Shown here piece after piece: positions 20,320 to 32,837 of a stretch of 64,000 nt of DNA (the first letter of the stretch is position 1; each line of letters begins with the position of its first letter). The translations under genes and the position numbers were made by a program. The notes beneath the pieces are model-generated. The model made no database searches. It was not told where the DNA came from and saw only the letters and a list, made by a program, of their open reading frames with translations. The stretch is from contig MOWL01000067.1 of the NCBI GenBank assembly GCA_002110485.1, positions 1-64,000 of the forward strand, read 5' to 3'. Origin of the DNA: Emergomyces orientalis. Lineage: Eukaryota; Ascomycota; Eurotiomycetes; Onygenales; Ajellomycetaceae.

Positions 20320-23300
20320 TTTTATTTAGTTGCTGTAGTTTATAAAAAGGAAATGATTATATACTAGTAGAGTTACAACAGGTAGAGCTCTTCGAGAGAA
20401 ACGAATTGGGATCTCTGCTCAAGGAAACCAGTCAAAGACAGGGGGGGAGAACCATCATTATATAAGTTTTGGGAATTGTCTGGAAGTTTTCATGATGAGC
20501 ATGCAGCCAACGGAAGATTTTGGGTGAGTGGTGGCAAAGAGTTAACCGATGCGTCATGGATTCGAAGTTAGGCGTTCTATATGCATGGGGGCTGTTCCTC
20601 GAAACGACCAGAATCTTAAACTGAAATCTTCTCTAAGGTACGTACGGCCTAATCTTCCCTAAACCCGGAGCGGCATGCGTGGAGGCGCCTGCTTCTATTC
20701 CCCCCACCCTAGGCCACAATGCCGATCACATATCTATGAATTTCTACTGATAGGTAGTAGGCAGGAAAATTAGCTATACCAAGATTCGGCTTCATTTTCA
20801 TCGCGACCACTTTCCTGTAAATCCGAAGCCAAGGCAAAATCAAACACATCTGCTTACCAACGCCTGAGTGCAGTTAACTAGAGCTGGTGGATCGTTGTGA
20901 ATGCACTGCCAGCATGGATAAGGGGCCTCAGATGGGAGGAATTCAGCGGACGCCAACAACCGACCTGGGATTTGGCGCAATGAGATTCTACACAGCGTGT
21001 TGTATCTAATAAATTTTACCATGCTCAAAGCATGAATTTTGCAATACAGGTTTCCATTACAATTTACAGCTCTCTAAATGAACAAGTTGTCTATGTGGTC
21101 TTTCAAGTCCCTTGAATCCCAAACCTCGTTACGAGAAAGGGCTGGGTCTACGCAGTGATGCCCGCGCCAAGCTTCTCTGGTTAAGCTTATATATAGTACA
21201 AGCTTGTTTCAACCCTTCAACTCTATTATTTTTAGTGCGGCAATACGTAGGGTTTCTGGTAATCCTCCCCGGAAAGAGAGGCCGAGCTCATATTTTGGCA
21301 CCAACATGATACATGACGATAAAAGTTTGGAAAGACTCATATAGCGGGCGCTACTTTGTTGCAAGGTAATTGGGATTGTACCCCAAAATATTTCCAATGG
21401 CGCCGTGACAGAGTTGTCGAGTGAGGATGAGAAGAGGGCGCGTTTATGGTATTCGTTGGACTTTGCGGCAGGGAGTATGTTGCGGTCGAGGGCCGCACGG
21501 AGGAATTTAACTGGGTGCCATATAAAAGGTATTCAATAGGTGAATTCCAACCCGCTCATTTACAAAACACTATTTTCCAACTACCGGGGGGGGGGGGGGG
21601 CAGTCACTGGGAGGATCCCACGTTTTATATGCTGGTCTGGAAGGCTAGAAGTTTAGAATATAGTCTTCGTAAGTACTTTTTTGTCTTTCAAAGGTCCTGT
21701 CTGCCTGAATGGATCTCTGGGGGAACTAGAATAATTTTGCCCATGGTTCCGTTAATTGATATGGAGTAAAGCCAGTTGATGGTTGTTAAAACAGAGAGAG
21801 GCATTAACTCCATGCTCCTGATTGTTGTTATTATTTCCAAAGTCATAGAGTGCTATGGAAAGGCCTGGCCAGAGCTTCTTGCGGGAAATGAGGAACGTGG
21901 GTTGAATGAAGTAAGGTTAACTCTCGGCGTGGCCCAATCTTTCAGGAGGGAATATCATACCTAGGTACCAGAAAAATGAAGGACAAAAAACAGTGGTGTG
22001 TCAGTATCTCTTCACCATAAAATAAATGATTTTTCTAGCTGTGGATATTAGTAGTGTTGGGATGTATATCTGGACATATGGCGACGAGGCAAACTACAAA
22101 GCTAGTTGTACCCGTGAACTCGTTTCCGCACCTAGTGGTGTCATGTTAACAAAGCGGTCTGAGGCGATGCCAAAAGGATATCAATCCACATGGCAACGAT
22201 GATGAAAGCCAAAGAACGGAGAATAAAGTGCTGAGTTGATGATGACCGTAACAGTACCGCCATATGTCAAGAAATCATTGCATTAGAAAGGATTAATTCT
22301 TGCAATTTTCACGACCCTCAAACACTTCTGAAACATGAACAAAAAAGACGAGAAACAAATATAAGAAAAATTAGTATTTATCTCTTCTCATGATGTATAT
22401 CCCGAAGTGTACTAGTACATACAATATGCAATTGCTGACGCTCAGTACGCAGCCCCGAGAGGTTTCCGTGCTATCACGTAACTCTTATCTTATCTCCCGT
22501 TCCCGTCACCATAGCAACCAAGCAAGCATCAACACCATGGCGATCAGCGCAAGCAATACGATCTAGATCTCCCCGTCAGTACCTGATGCCCAACCCTCAA
22601 GAAGAAACATATATGCACAAATTTGAAATAAGGCAATATTCATCTCAATATATCTTTTCTCCATGGCTAATTTCTATGTTTTGTGATTGAGGTATGGCAT
22701 GCGCCCCCACAGTCCTTTCTCACCCTTCATCGCAGGACCTGGCAAGGAAAAACCAAACCCAGTAAATCCTTGATTGCCCACATATGTACATGTACAGTAC
22801 ATTACAAACGTATATTTTATATTTACGAGCATTTGAGATGGAAACATTTGCTAACCTGGAGATTATATACCGCAGGTGAAACCGACTGGCGTTTTGCGAT
22901 ACTATACCTGCCTTCCCCTACCAAACTTTCCCCTGTCGTGTCTCCCCATATATGAAAGTTCACATAGAGCTGCTTGTTTATCGAAGGAGGACGGGATAAA
23001 ACGCTACCAGGATATGAAATACCCTTGACAGGTTGCTGCTACTGGATATTTTGAATAACAACATACGCACGACGCAAAAGGGGGGGGTACACACCACAAA
23101 CCCACACAATCAGGGAAGAGTCGCGACGCAGAAATTAAAAAGGTACCGTGACGCACGTTCAATAATTATGTTCATATGAGAAAAAGCCAATCAAACAACG
23201 ATTTGTCAACAAAGCCCCTTTTTGTCTTTCTATTTTCCGTCCCATTATTCTCCTTACAATCCCCTAACCCCTTCACTACATTTACACGTTTGTTTCAATC

Positions 23301-23386
23301 ATTTTTCCTACATGTACTTAAACCACCAATCCCGCCACCACGACCTCCTCAGCCAGATCCTGCATATATTGAGAAACAACAGGAAC
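20320..23386. other. Long intergenic region upstream of the kinesin gene
   Basis: About 3 kb with no supported gene. It contains a run of 15 G (21,586-21,600) and a G-run near 23,080. An in-frame extension upstream of the kinesin start (23,222-23,386) is most likely 5' UTR. No tRNA or other RNA gene was recognised. Confidence 0.5.
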
Positions 23387-25556
23387 ATGGCGCTGGACCC
23401 GCGCTTCTACAACAGTATTGGAGATCCACCACCACCATCATCATCATCATCACAACAACTGAGCTCCGGAGCCTCGATGGTCTCGACAAACGGCGAAGGC
23501 ATGATCGCTTCCCACGCGTCGCCCGCCCCGTCAGCCCCCTTATCCGTTTATTCTAGTGCCGCCACCAATATCGGGCCGAATGGAGGGCCCCTGTCCATGG
23601 CATCGTCCGCCGTGTTACGATCGACAGCTTCGAGCCCGTCGTTGAGGGCGAAGGAAAGTGTTGTTGTTGTTGTACCAGTGAGTCGGGCAGGCACGCCGGT
23701 TAATGGGGTTGGAGGTGGAAATGTAAGGGTCGTGGTGAGGGTTAGAGGATTTTTACCTAGAGGTTAGTTGATGGGCGCATGTTCTGTCTAGTCAGTCGTA
23801 TTTTATTTTGTTTTTGTCTCTCCTGTGTTCTAACGACACGGTGCAAATTTGGCCGACTGCAGAAATAAAACGAGGGGCGGAATGCCTTATATCGATGAAT
23901 CCGGACACCCAATCAACTACTCTCATGGCCCGCCCCAATTCTGGTGCACAAGATCCGGTGAATGCCAGGATACAGAGCAGGGGGAAAGTTCTTGAGGATA
24001 AAACCTTTACCTTCGATAATTCTTTTTGGTCCCACAATAGAGATGATGAGCACTATGCCACGCAAGAAGATGTGTATAATTGTCTCGGTGAGGAGTTCCT
24101 AGACCACAACTTTGAGGGATATCACACATGTATCTTTGCATACGGCCAAACAGGTTCAGGTAAAAGCTACACGATGATGGGTACGGAAGAGCAACCTGGG
24201 CTGATTCCACGGACATGCGAGGACCTGTTCCAGCGTATCGAGAGTTCGGAATCACCTGATATCAGTTATAATGTCCGCGTTTCATATTTTGAGGTGTATA
24301 ACGAGCATGTACGAGATCTGCTAGTACCACGAACTGACACACCATACTACCTGAAGATCCGAGAGTCGCCAACAGATGGACCGTACGTGAAGGATTTAAC
24401 AGACGTCCCAGTACGGAGCTTTTCAGAGATTATGCGGCTCATGCGCAAGGGAGACGCTTCGCGTACTACGGCTAGCACCAAAATGAACGACACTAGCTCA
24501 CGGTCTCACGCAGTATTTACAATTATGCTGAAACAGATCCATCACGATTTATCGACGGATGAAACCACTGAACGAACAGCGCGTATTAGGCTTGTGGACC
24601 TTGCCGGATCAGAACGCGCCAAGGCTACAGAGGCAACAGGACAGAGGCTGCGGGAGGGTTCTAATATCAACAAGTCTCTTACTACCCTTGGTCGTGTTAT
24701 TGCCGCCCTAGCAGATAATAAACCTGGTCGACTGCGTAAAAATAAAGAGGTTGTTCCATATCGCGACTCCATCTTGACTTGGCTATTGAAGGATAGCTTG
24801 GGAGGAAATTCGAAAACGGCTATGATTGCATGTATAGCACCATCGGACTATGAGGAAACTCTTTCCACCCTGCGCTATGCAGACCAAGCGAAGCACATCC
24901 GCACGCGCGCCATTGTCAACCAGGACCACGTTTCAGCTGCTGAACGTGACGCACAGATTGCCGAAATGACTGAAATTATCCGCGAACTTCAGGTTAGTGT
25001 GAACCAGCAGGTTATCAGCAAACGGGAAACCGAGATGAAGAACGAGAAACTGGAAGAGTACCAAGGCCAAGTAGTCAAGATGCAGCGTCTGATGGAAGAG
25101 ACCAAAATGGTCAGTGAATGCAAAATTCGCCAGCTGCAGACGGAGAACGATGCTCTGCGTCGTCACCTGAAGCTTGCTCTGGAGAGCCTGAAAAACCCCA
25201 TCCCACCCGTTGAGGTGGCCAAACGGAAGAGAGAAAGTGATTTGTTCTCTGTTGCTGAGAAGCAGGAGACTGTGGGTAGCGTACAGGTTATGGATGAAGA
25301 CGAACAGGAGAATGCCACGCCTACGCCGGAACCTGATCTGGTCTGGGAGGATGACGACGATGAAGCTAGTGTTGTTGATGCGGGTGAACTAGAAGCTATG
25401 GAGATGCAGGCACGGATGGAAGAGCTTCTGCTCGATCTCAACTTTTTCCGAAGAAAAGTTGCAGATGATCATGAACGCTTCGGGATTAAGCGACATTTTT
25501 CACCAGCTGCGAATGGTGGAGAGAGGCGGGTTCTTGGAGATGTTCAGCTGAATTAA
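23387..25556 (+). CDS. Kinesin-3 motor, short fungal type (UncB/NcKin3-like)
   Basis: Two exons: 23,387-23,762 and 23,863-25,556 (689 residues). The 100-bp intron has GTTAGT..CAG ends and falls inside the start of the motor (VRVRGFLPR/EIKRGAEC). The motor shows the P-loop GQTGSGKSYT near residue 220, switch I NDTSSRSH and switch II DLAGSERA. The neck is followed by a coiled coil (about 495-590), an acidic stretch and a short C-terminus. There is a 90-residue Ser/Pro-rich N-terminal extension before the motor. The family signature DYEETLSTLRYADQAKHI is of the Unc104/KIF1 class, but no FHA or PH domain follows, as in the short fungal-specific kinesin-3 proteins thought to move membranous cargo on microtubules. 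ATG 23,387 (AACATGG) was preferred over 23,222 for its context and plausible N-terminus. Confidence 0.88.
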
Positions 25557-26236
25557 TGGAATGCTTTTTTGTGAGGTCTTACTCATTCTCGCTTTCGTTC
25601 CGGTTTCTTTTCTTTTTTCGTTTCATTTTGTGAGTCTCGCTGGCGCAATTTTGTTCTGTAGGATAAGATACTGGGAGGAGTCACGTCACTGGAAAGCGAG
25701 CGGTTTGACATTCTTTTTCTATTGTTTTGTTTTCAGGTTCTTCCTTTTCCCCCTTCAATGCTATGTTCATCACGGGGGATTGGGGAATGATTTGAATGAG
25801 TGTTTTGCTGAGGATATGATTGGGGGATTTGCATATTTCTTCAAACACAGCTTTTTCTTTTTTCTTTTCTTTTTTTTTTCGTGACGTATTATTAGTGAAA
25901 TGAAAAATGAAAATGATGAAAGATGAAATGAGTCACTCAGGAACGAAGCTGTCATTGACGTATTCATGCATAGCAAATGGGCTGCAGAAAAATTATTTAT
26001 ATGTGGCCTGGATGTGGCCAGTGTATGTTTCTGAAATCAATGAAGCTGGCTGCAGTTGGGCACAGACTAAGTGAAACAAACAGAGGCCGCGTGTGTGGTG
26101 AAAGAACCATTTGGACAGAGACTTCGTTTTGATTTTAAATAAAAACAATTCGATACACGCCCTATTGCACTTCTTCCCTTTTGAATTATCTGCAATGTAT
26201 CATCAGCATCCTGTGTTTAAGCAAAACTAATTCAAG
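25557..26236. other. Intergenic between kinesin and GCD2
   Basis: Contains the T-rich 3' region of the kinesin gene (a poly-T run near 25,850-25,880) and the promoter of the next gene. No further gene seen. Confidence 0.6.
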
Positions 26237-26566
26237 ATGGCTCCTCCGCCAGCCTGGTATTCGCGGGGTCACCGATGGCTGTGGAGGAAAATAAGCCGCC
26301 GTCCACATCCACAGCGATCGACACCAAGCGCGACCATGACTCAATCATTTTCCAATAATTCTTGCACCGAAACCACCTCCAACTCTCTTGTCCCGCAACA
26401 TCTACCCTCACAACCACCCGCAACCACCTCTACAATTATGAATTCTTCACCAAATCCTGCCAAAGGGACAGACCTTTCAATACAGAATACTACTAAAACG
26501 CCAAGTAAACCTAATCGACCGAATTCTGAAACTTCACCTTCCACCACTGCAAATTCATCAACGCCC

Positions 26567-26597
<31 letters not shown>

Positions 26598-28353
26598 CAA
26601 CCCACGCGAAGATGAATGGAACCTCCCCTCCAGCTGCTCCAGCACCTACGACCACTTCTGCCGCTACTACTGACGCTCCTGTAGTGGCGACACAAGATAA
26701 TGCTAATGCGCCGACGGATTCCCGCCAGAAGCTCTCCGGCGCAGAGCTGAAGAAGAAAGCAAAAGCTGAGAAAGCTGCCAGACGGGCGAAGGAGAAAGCA
26801 GAGCGTGAACAGGCAACTGACGCTGCTTCTGGTGGTAGTGGCAATGTGAAACATCAAACAAACCAGCCATCGTCAAAGAAAGGGGGTCCCGGGTCGCAAG
26901 CGCAAAAACATGCTGAAGCGAGTGGTTCGGGCGGGAAGGGACAGAAACAATTGGGTGCTGCCGCTGTTGGGCGACGCGGCTCGATTATACATCCCAACAC
27001 TACGGAGTTGTCGAGAAAGAAGAAGAAAGAGGAAGAAATTATGGGTGTGGGTAAGACGGTTGCGGTGTTTAGTCATTTGTCGTTGCAGAAGCGCAGAGCT
27101 ACAATTGCGGGGGCGGGGAAGGAGCTTCATCCTGCCATTCTGGCGCTAGGGCTACAGTTGAGGGATTATGTGGTTTGTGGGAGTAGTGCGAGGTGTGTGG
27201 CTATGTTGCTAGCTTTTAAGAGGGTAAGTTATTACTCTGGTTTTTTTTTAAATTTTTTTTAGCCTTACTTGTTTGTATACGAGCTGGGAGATTGGGGACG
27301 AAGAAAGTTGTGGGAGTGATGCTATTGATATCGGGCCACTGCTAACTCAATGCCATTATTTAGGTGATCGAGTCTTATAGTACACCTATTGGGACGTCGC
27401 TGGCACGCCATTTGACGACACATCTCTCCCACCAAATCACATATCTTTCGTCCTGTCGACCACTTTCCATAAGCCAAGGCAATGCGATTCGCGCTATAAA
27501 ACTCGCGATTTCAGCTGTAGACCCATCTTGTCCTGAAAGTGAAGCCAAGGAATCACTCTGTGACTTCATCGACGGTTTCATCCGTGAAAAGATAACAGTT
27601 GCAGACCAGGTGATCGCAAACAGCGCAGCCCAAAAGGTTAATGATGGCGATGTTATTCTCTGTTACGGCGGGAGCAATATTGTCCAGCAAACCCTTCTTA
27701 CAGCCCATGGCCAGGGCAAAAAGTTCCGCGTCTCGATCATCGATTCTCGTCCACTTTTTGAAGGCAAAAAACTAGCACGCACCCTCGCCAATGCGGGACT
27801 ACAGGTGCAATATTCGCTCGTGCATGCCATTAGCCATGCGGTAAAAGAAGCTACCAAGGTATTCCTAGGCGCCCACTCTATGACTAGCAACGGCCGTCTT
27901 TTCAGCCGCGTTGGTACCGCCCTCGTTGCAATGTCTGCAAAAGAACGGGCGGGCGGGATAAACATTCCCGTGATAGTCTGTTGCGAGACTGTCAAGTTCA
28001 CGGACAAGGTAGCTCTTGACAGTATCGTTCTAAACGAATTGGCTGATGCGGATGAGTTGGCCGCCAACGAACCCTCAGACCAAGTAACACATCCACCACT
28101 GCCGAAAAAACCTACGAAGTCTGGATCTGCAGCAGCAAACCTGGACATGACTTCAACGGCCGAACAATCATCCCCCACCGCTGTTGATCCGAACAACCCC
28201 CTCCAGCACTGGAAAGAGAAACCAGGCTTACAGTTGCTGAACATCATGTATGACGTCACCCCAGCCGAATATATCGATATGGTTATTACGGAGATGGGGA
28301 GTTTACCGCCTAGTGCTGTGCCGATCGTGCATCGGATGAGCACGAATTCATAA
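26237..28353 (+). CDS. GCD2: Translation initiation factor eIF2B, delta subunit
   Basis: Exons 26,237-27,223 and 27,364-28,353 (658 residues). The 140-bp intron has GTAAGT..TAG ends and a GCTAAC branch site at 27,341. The C-terminal 380 residues form the eIF2B alpha/beta/delta Rossmann-like domain (GDVILCYGGSNIV, FRVSIIDSRPLFEGK, VFLGAHSMTSNG, VIVCCETVKF). The N-terminal 250 residues are Thr/Pro- and Lys/Ala-rich and include a poly-Thr run from an (ACC)n repeat at 26,570-26,600. The protein is part of the five-subunit nucleotide exchange factor for eIF2 and is a target of the integrated stress response. The extreme N-terminus is uncertain: the first 34 residues are Trp/Arg-rich and unlike usual family starts, while another frame from ATG 26,275 gives 27 plausible acidic residues. 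ATG 26,338 is a safer in-frame alternative. Confidence 0.88.
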
Positions 28354-29221
28354 ATTCAGGCGTACTTGTTCGTTAATTCCTTCTTGCTTTTCCTTTTCCT
28401 CACTTATTTTCTTTTTTTTCTTTTTTTTTTCAATTTGGGATTTCCCACCTCCTTTGTTTCCTATTTATCTTTTATTCATGTTTCGGCCCTCCGTTCTATT
28501 CCCTTGGGGTGTATTTTTCTCAGTCCTACTTTTATTTAATCTTTAGTTATACGGTACGTGCTATGGGATAGACAAAGGAACGGTAATCAAGCGAAATGGC
28601 CCGCGAAATGCAGAGTGTGTCGTTGTGAGGTTAGGCGAACAAAAGCATGGAAATAAAATAAAAACGGGTTTGTGATATTAAGTGTATTGATTTTTCCTTT
28701 CTACGTTTCTTTTCTTTCGGGTTGAGTATCATCAAATCAACTTATCATAGGTGTTTCCTTCTGATTCCCTCCTATAGTCCTCCATTTTTTATGTTTTAGA
28801 CTCCATTTCTGTGGCTTACGCATCCTTTCCGAACAATTTCCTTGTCTGTATTTTTTTTCCGCTCGTCTTGAGGATGGATTTTATATGTCCCATATTTCCA
28901 ACTTACTATTCATATTATTATTATTTCATTCTCCCACTATGTTATACTTATTATAACTAATTAAATGGTTTTACTGAGATCACGGAACCTCATCTGACGT
29001 TCATATTTCGGGATACTATATATCTGCTTTTTATATTTAGAAATTGTATTCATTTTGCGACTGAAGAGCTTCCGTTCACGTGACCACTGTTATCAGACGC
29101 TCCGAATTAAATGTTGCTCTCTGCCAACAACACAACAGAACAAACAACAGAGTATAACTTCCAATGGAAGGTCAATAACCCACGATCCCCGATCCTCGAA
29201 TTAGATCATCAAATAAGCCAA
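28354..29221. other. Intergenic between GCD2 and APC13
   Basis: About 870 bp, AT-rich, with T-tracts just after the GCD2 stop. No gene seen. Confidence 0.6.
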
Positions 29222-29843
29222 GATGGTACGTCACGGATTTTGAGAACATCTCCCAAACACACAGCTAACACACAAAAACCAAAACTAGTCCAAAGACTCC
29301 TCCCCAAACCACATCCATTTCCACCACCCCCGTCTTGCCGATCTCTTCGAAGACTTTAACCGCCCATATACCTCAATCTTCACCAGCCACACCGGCACAG
29401 GCACCGGAACCTCTTCTTCCAATGCCCACAACCCCACAGCAACCACAACATCAACGGCCATCAACAACCCTTCCACAAGCCCCTCCCCAACGAACCCAGC
29501 TACCATCAACTCCTTCCTCCCGGTCGAAGACATCTACGTCTCCCCGCAACACCAGCCTGTGAACCCTGAGGATGAGGATGACGTTGTCCCTGACCAACAT
29601 GCCGTGTTTGGCATTACGCGTGCCATGGATGCGAGGCGGGAGGTTGTGTGGAGGGATTTGGCGTTAGAGGAGCTCATGCGGGGCGCGAGGTTGGCGGAGA
29701 GAAGTGGTGGGGTTGGGGTTATAGTGGGCGCTGGTGGCGGGGTTGGGGGTACTGGTACCGGGGGGATTAGAAGAGGCGGAGCGGGAGTTGGTGGTACTGG
29801 TGCTGGTGGTGGTGGAGTAAGAAGGGTTATGTGTTTGAGGTGA
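29222..29843 (+). CDS. APC13: Anaphase-promoting complex subunit 13
   Basis: Exon 1 is just the start codon (29,222-29,224). A 64-bp intron follows (GTACGT, branch GCTAAC, TAG) and exon 2 is 29,289-29,843 (185 residues). Recognition rests on the Apc13 pattern: PRLADLFEDFNRPY at the N-terminus, then FLPVEDIYVSP, an acidic PEDEDD stretch, and VVWRDLALEELM. These correspond to the DLIDDAW..LPYEDVAIP..PE..W.DLAL layout of the animal protein. The fungal protein is longer because of a Thr/Ser-rich insert and a Gly-rich tail. Apc13 is a small scaffold subunit stabilising TPR subunits of the cyclosome, which ubiquitinates cyclins and securin. Without splicing after the ATG, no ATG opens this frame, which supports the model. 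Confidence 0.8.
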
Positions 29844-30237
29844 TGGGCGGCGGGACAGTTAGAAAATGGGATGGACTGACGTGATTCTGGGTTGTTTTCA
29901 AATTGGTGTGCATGCTCTGATTTTCGCTTCATAGGCGTTTGTTTTGTTTCGGGTACTGTACTCTGGAGTTCATGGGGGGGGGGGGGGGGGGGGCCGATAT
30001 TGAGGAGGGCATGGTTTCTCTGTTATTTTTAGTGTACTACTAAGCCCTCGTCGGGAGGAGATTCTATTGTGCATAAGATACCCAATTGTTGAAGAGGAAT
30101 ATTGAAATTCATGGTACAGTACGTATAATAGTTAAAATTAACCGGTTTTGTGGAATGAACCCTTATCCGAAACGCCTATCTGGCCAAATTTGCTATCCAT
30201 GACACCCATTTGTTATATGTAATGCACGAATCTCTTT
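29844..30237. other. Convergent intergenic region with a 20-G tract
   Basis: Lies between the stops of APC13 (+) and POL12 (-). At 29,974-29,993 there is an uninterrupted run of 20 G, preceded by ordinary sequence. No gene seen. Confidence 0.7.
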
Positions 30238-32435
30238 CTAGATCCTAATCACGTCAACTCTTGCCCGATCATAGATCTTGTGCCCAACCTGCTTCACATT
30301 CAACTCTTCTTCGGTAAGGGTTCTCGGATGCAGCGTCATTTGTGCATATGATCCTGTTGCTTTCCGTTTCGACAGCGTCCCAGGGTTAATGACAAGGACA
30401 CCCTCAACTACCTAAAAGTTGGCACACAAGTTAGATCAGTTCCACAACGTGATGGTGAGAAAAGACCTGCAATTCGATTTCGCGGACTAACCTTGACAAA
30501 CGGAGGGAGAATACTAGGGGTGATTAATACATCTGGTCGCGCATTCCACCACTCTCCCAATTTCAAATAGCTAATATCAAGCATTGCGCCAGTGGCCAGC
30601 CCACCTTCAACTCCAGATTTTGGCAGGTTTTCTCGGGAAGTCGTAGGGAAAACAGGCAAGAAATGTCGTTGTTCGATTAAATATCGAGGTAGTCTGGTTA
30701 GCAAGCCACCCTCTGAGGGTTTGCCTCCTAGCACCTCTTCCTGTCTTAGTTCGTACAGCACGTCATGAGAGCACATTCCAAACACACTTTCGTTGAGAGA
30801 TAGAGTTACGGGATTGGGAACCGTTCGAACCTGCTTCGTCTGGGATAAGTCGAGATCCTTTTTAGGTAGCTTTTCCTGTGGAAAGGAGACGTGTTTGCTG
30901 ATTGCATCGCGAACTGAAGGGACGAGAAAAATGCAAATACTTGGGACTGCAGACGCGAGCTGCTTTAAGAATGGGGTTATATAGCATTGAAATAGGGATG
31001 ATAACGTCGCATTATCGGGATTTAGACCTTTTACATCTGGCAAGTCAAAATCACCAGATGCGAGAATAGGATGTTCCAGATCCAAGAATGGCCCGGTAAG
31101 AATTAAGGCATCAGCATATTCGTCGGTTGCCTTGGCGCATAAGGTTCTGAGGGGTTCGAAATCAAGATTATCATCCGCGGTGAATGGTCCTGAAGCTATG
31201 AGTATATTTAACGCCCGTTCTGCATCACTTCCGCCAAGTCGGTCATTTATCGATTGTATTATTGCAGGTGGGGAAGCAGCAGGCGGTAGCAGCGGTGTGG
31301 AAAGTACCTCGAACACTGTGAAATACTCTCGAGAAGCATTTATTCCTCGAAGTGCAACAATTTGGCCGGGGAAAAATTGAACTAAAGGCAACGAATCAAC
31401 TTTCAGGGGTACTCGTGCACCCGCGCCTTTTCGTCTCGATGTTTCTAAGACCAAAGATGCTGTATTCAGTTTTCCTTCCAAGCTGTCTGAAGCAATCCTT
31501 CCCACTGCAATGATCTCCTTTGTACTTTGATTGGCTGCACTGCCAAAGGCAGTATCGTCCAAGCCATGATGTTTTTGAATGATAGCCATAAATTCATCAA
31601 TCATGTTGTCTAGCACCTCAGATGCCTCATTTGAATGCATGGACATCGGTTTATAGGCAAACTTCTTCATATCAGTGTTCGCAGTTGGCTTTATACGTTC
31701 CGCTGGGTACGGAGCTATAGGAGGCTGTGGCATCGAAAGATGGTTATTTATCGTCTCTAATACCTGGCCGCTATTTTGTCGTTCAGAGAAAGGGGTTGGT
31801 CTGTCCAATGATTAGATACATTGTTCCTCGAGTCTGGGGAGGATGAGGAATTACTGTAGTCCCGCGAGGTCACCATTCGATGGCCGTAACGGAGTTTGAG
31901 AGTCAGCTAGAGACCCAATGCTCTTTTCTAGCCTGCCCATCTTGGATGTCGAAGGAGTTCCAAACGCAGCTTTCCGCTTCCCAGCGCTGGCAGTCCCTCC
32001 GTTGGCTGTTCGATCATAATTTGATGGGACGAAATCATCGAGCCTATGAAATATCAGTCTCCCAACCAATCGAGCTAGTATGCAAAATATATATTCTGCA
32101 ACCTACATTCCAAAAGCGTCACGAGTATTGGCAGCTCGAGGGGTCGCTGAAATCGTGCTCCTTTTATCAGCTCCACGCATATGGGATTTCGCCCGACTCT
32201 CGCGCTCCAATGTATCTTGAACGTCTCTCTTCAGGCCTCGAACGGTATCCAAGTTCAGTGCCGTCTCCTCTGTACCCATCTTCAAGCAGTATGCATCCCA
32301 TTTGTATGATAAATCTTGCGCAGACATCGAGTGAAGCCGCATTATCGATTGTAATTCTGTTCCGACATCTTGGGGAACTCCTGACGGACAAGACCCAGAA
32401 AAGGCGTCATTGAGTTCGCTCACTGTATCCTCCAT
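30238..32435 (-). CDS. POL12: DNA polymerase alpha, B (regulatory) subunit
   Basis: Four exons: 32,435-32,107, 32,043-31,855, 31,800-30,492 and 30,411-30,238 (666 residues). The introns (GTAGGT..TAG, GTAATT..CAG, GTTAGT..TAG) are 54-80 bp. The N-terminal helical domain (residues 1-75) precedes a basic linker (GKRKAAFGTPSTSK) with possible CDK sites. An OB-fold (about 230-310) and the inactive calcineurin-like phosphoesterase domain follow (ILIASGPFTADDN, LILTGPFLDLEHP, IFLVPSVRDA). The C-terminus (VEGVLVINPG, KRKATGSYAQMTLHP) is characteristic of the family. The subunit tethers primase and polymerase alpha for Okazaki-fragment initiation. It diverges from the Sec14-like gene across a 402-bp promoter with an ACGCGT box. 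Confidence 0.92.
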
Positions 32436-32837
32436 TGTTTATTCTGCAACTCCACGTAGATATCAAAAATTGTCGTTAAGTCTTCCCTTATATGCATACC
32501 ACGGCTATCAATGTCCATAGTGCTGCAGAGAAACCTCGACGCCTTTGATTTTCCCTATGGGAAGACGCGTTCGTCACGCGCTTTTCAGGCTTGGCATTAT
32601 TCTGCCAAATTGAATCCCAATAGAGACGTTTAATTGGTCAATTCTTCACCGCCAGATCAATCACATACTATGTAATCTAACCCAAAAAAGTTGGGCTGAC
32701 CCTAGGTATTCAGCCCCAGCCACAGTTTAATGGGCATGCTTTGCTCCCGATTTCTGCTCTCTGGCGTGAGCTGATTTTGTTGATTTTGATTATTCCCTCT
32801 GTTCAGGTGCCCAATTGCTCATTACAATACGGCAGAG
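32436..32837. promoter_or_regulatory. Divergent promoter of POL12 and Sec14-like gene
   Basis: A 402-bp region between two start codons. ACGCGT (32,565-32,570) matches the MluI cell-cycle box bound by MBF in yeasts and lies 130 bp upstream of the POL12 ATG. A second CACGCG follows at 32,575-32,580. G1/S control of POL12 is known in yeasts; here it is inferred from the motif. Confidence 0.5.

Noticed and set aside
19843..20367. Open + strand frames of 174 and 111 codons across the 36-bp repeat
   Set aside because: They exist because the repeat unit has no stops in these frames. They lack a signal peptide or domain, while the - strand frame starts with a clear signal peptide.
26341..26844. 167-codon - strand frame inside GCD2
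   Set aside because: Low-complexity shadow of the Thr/Ala/Lys-rich coding region of eIF2B delta.
27663..28343. 226-codon - strand frame opposite GCD2 exon 2
   Set aside because: Antisense shadow of a conserved domain; no recognisable motif.
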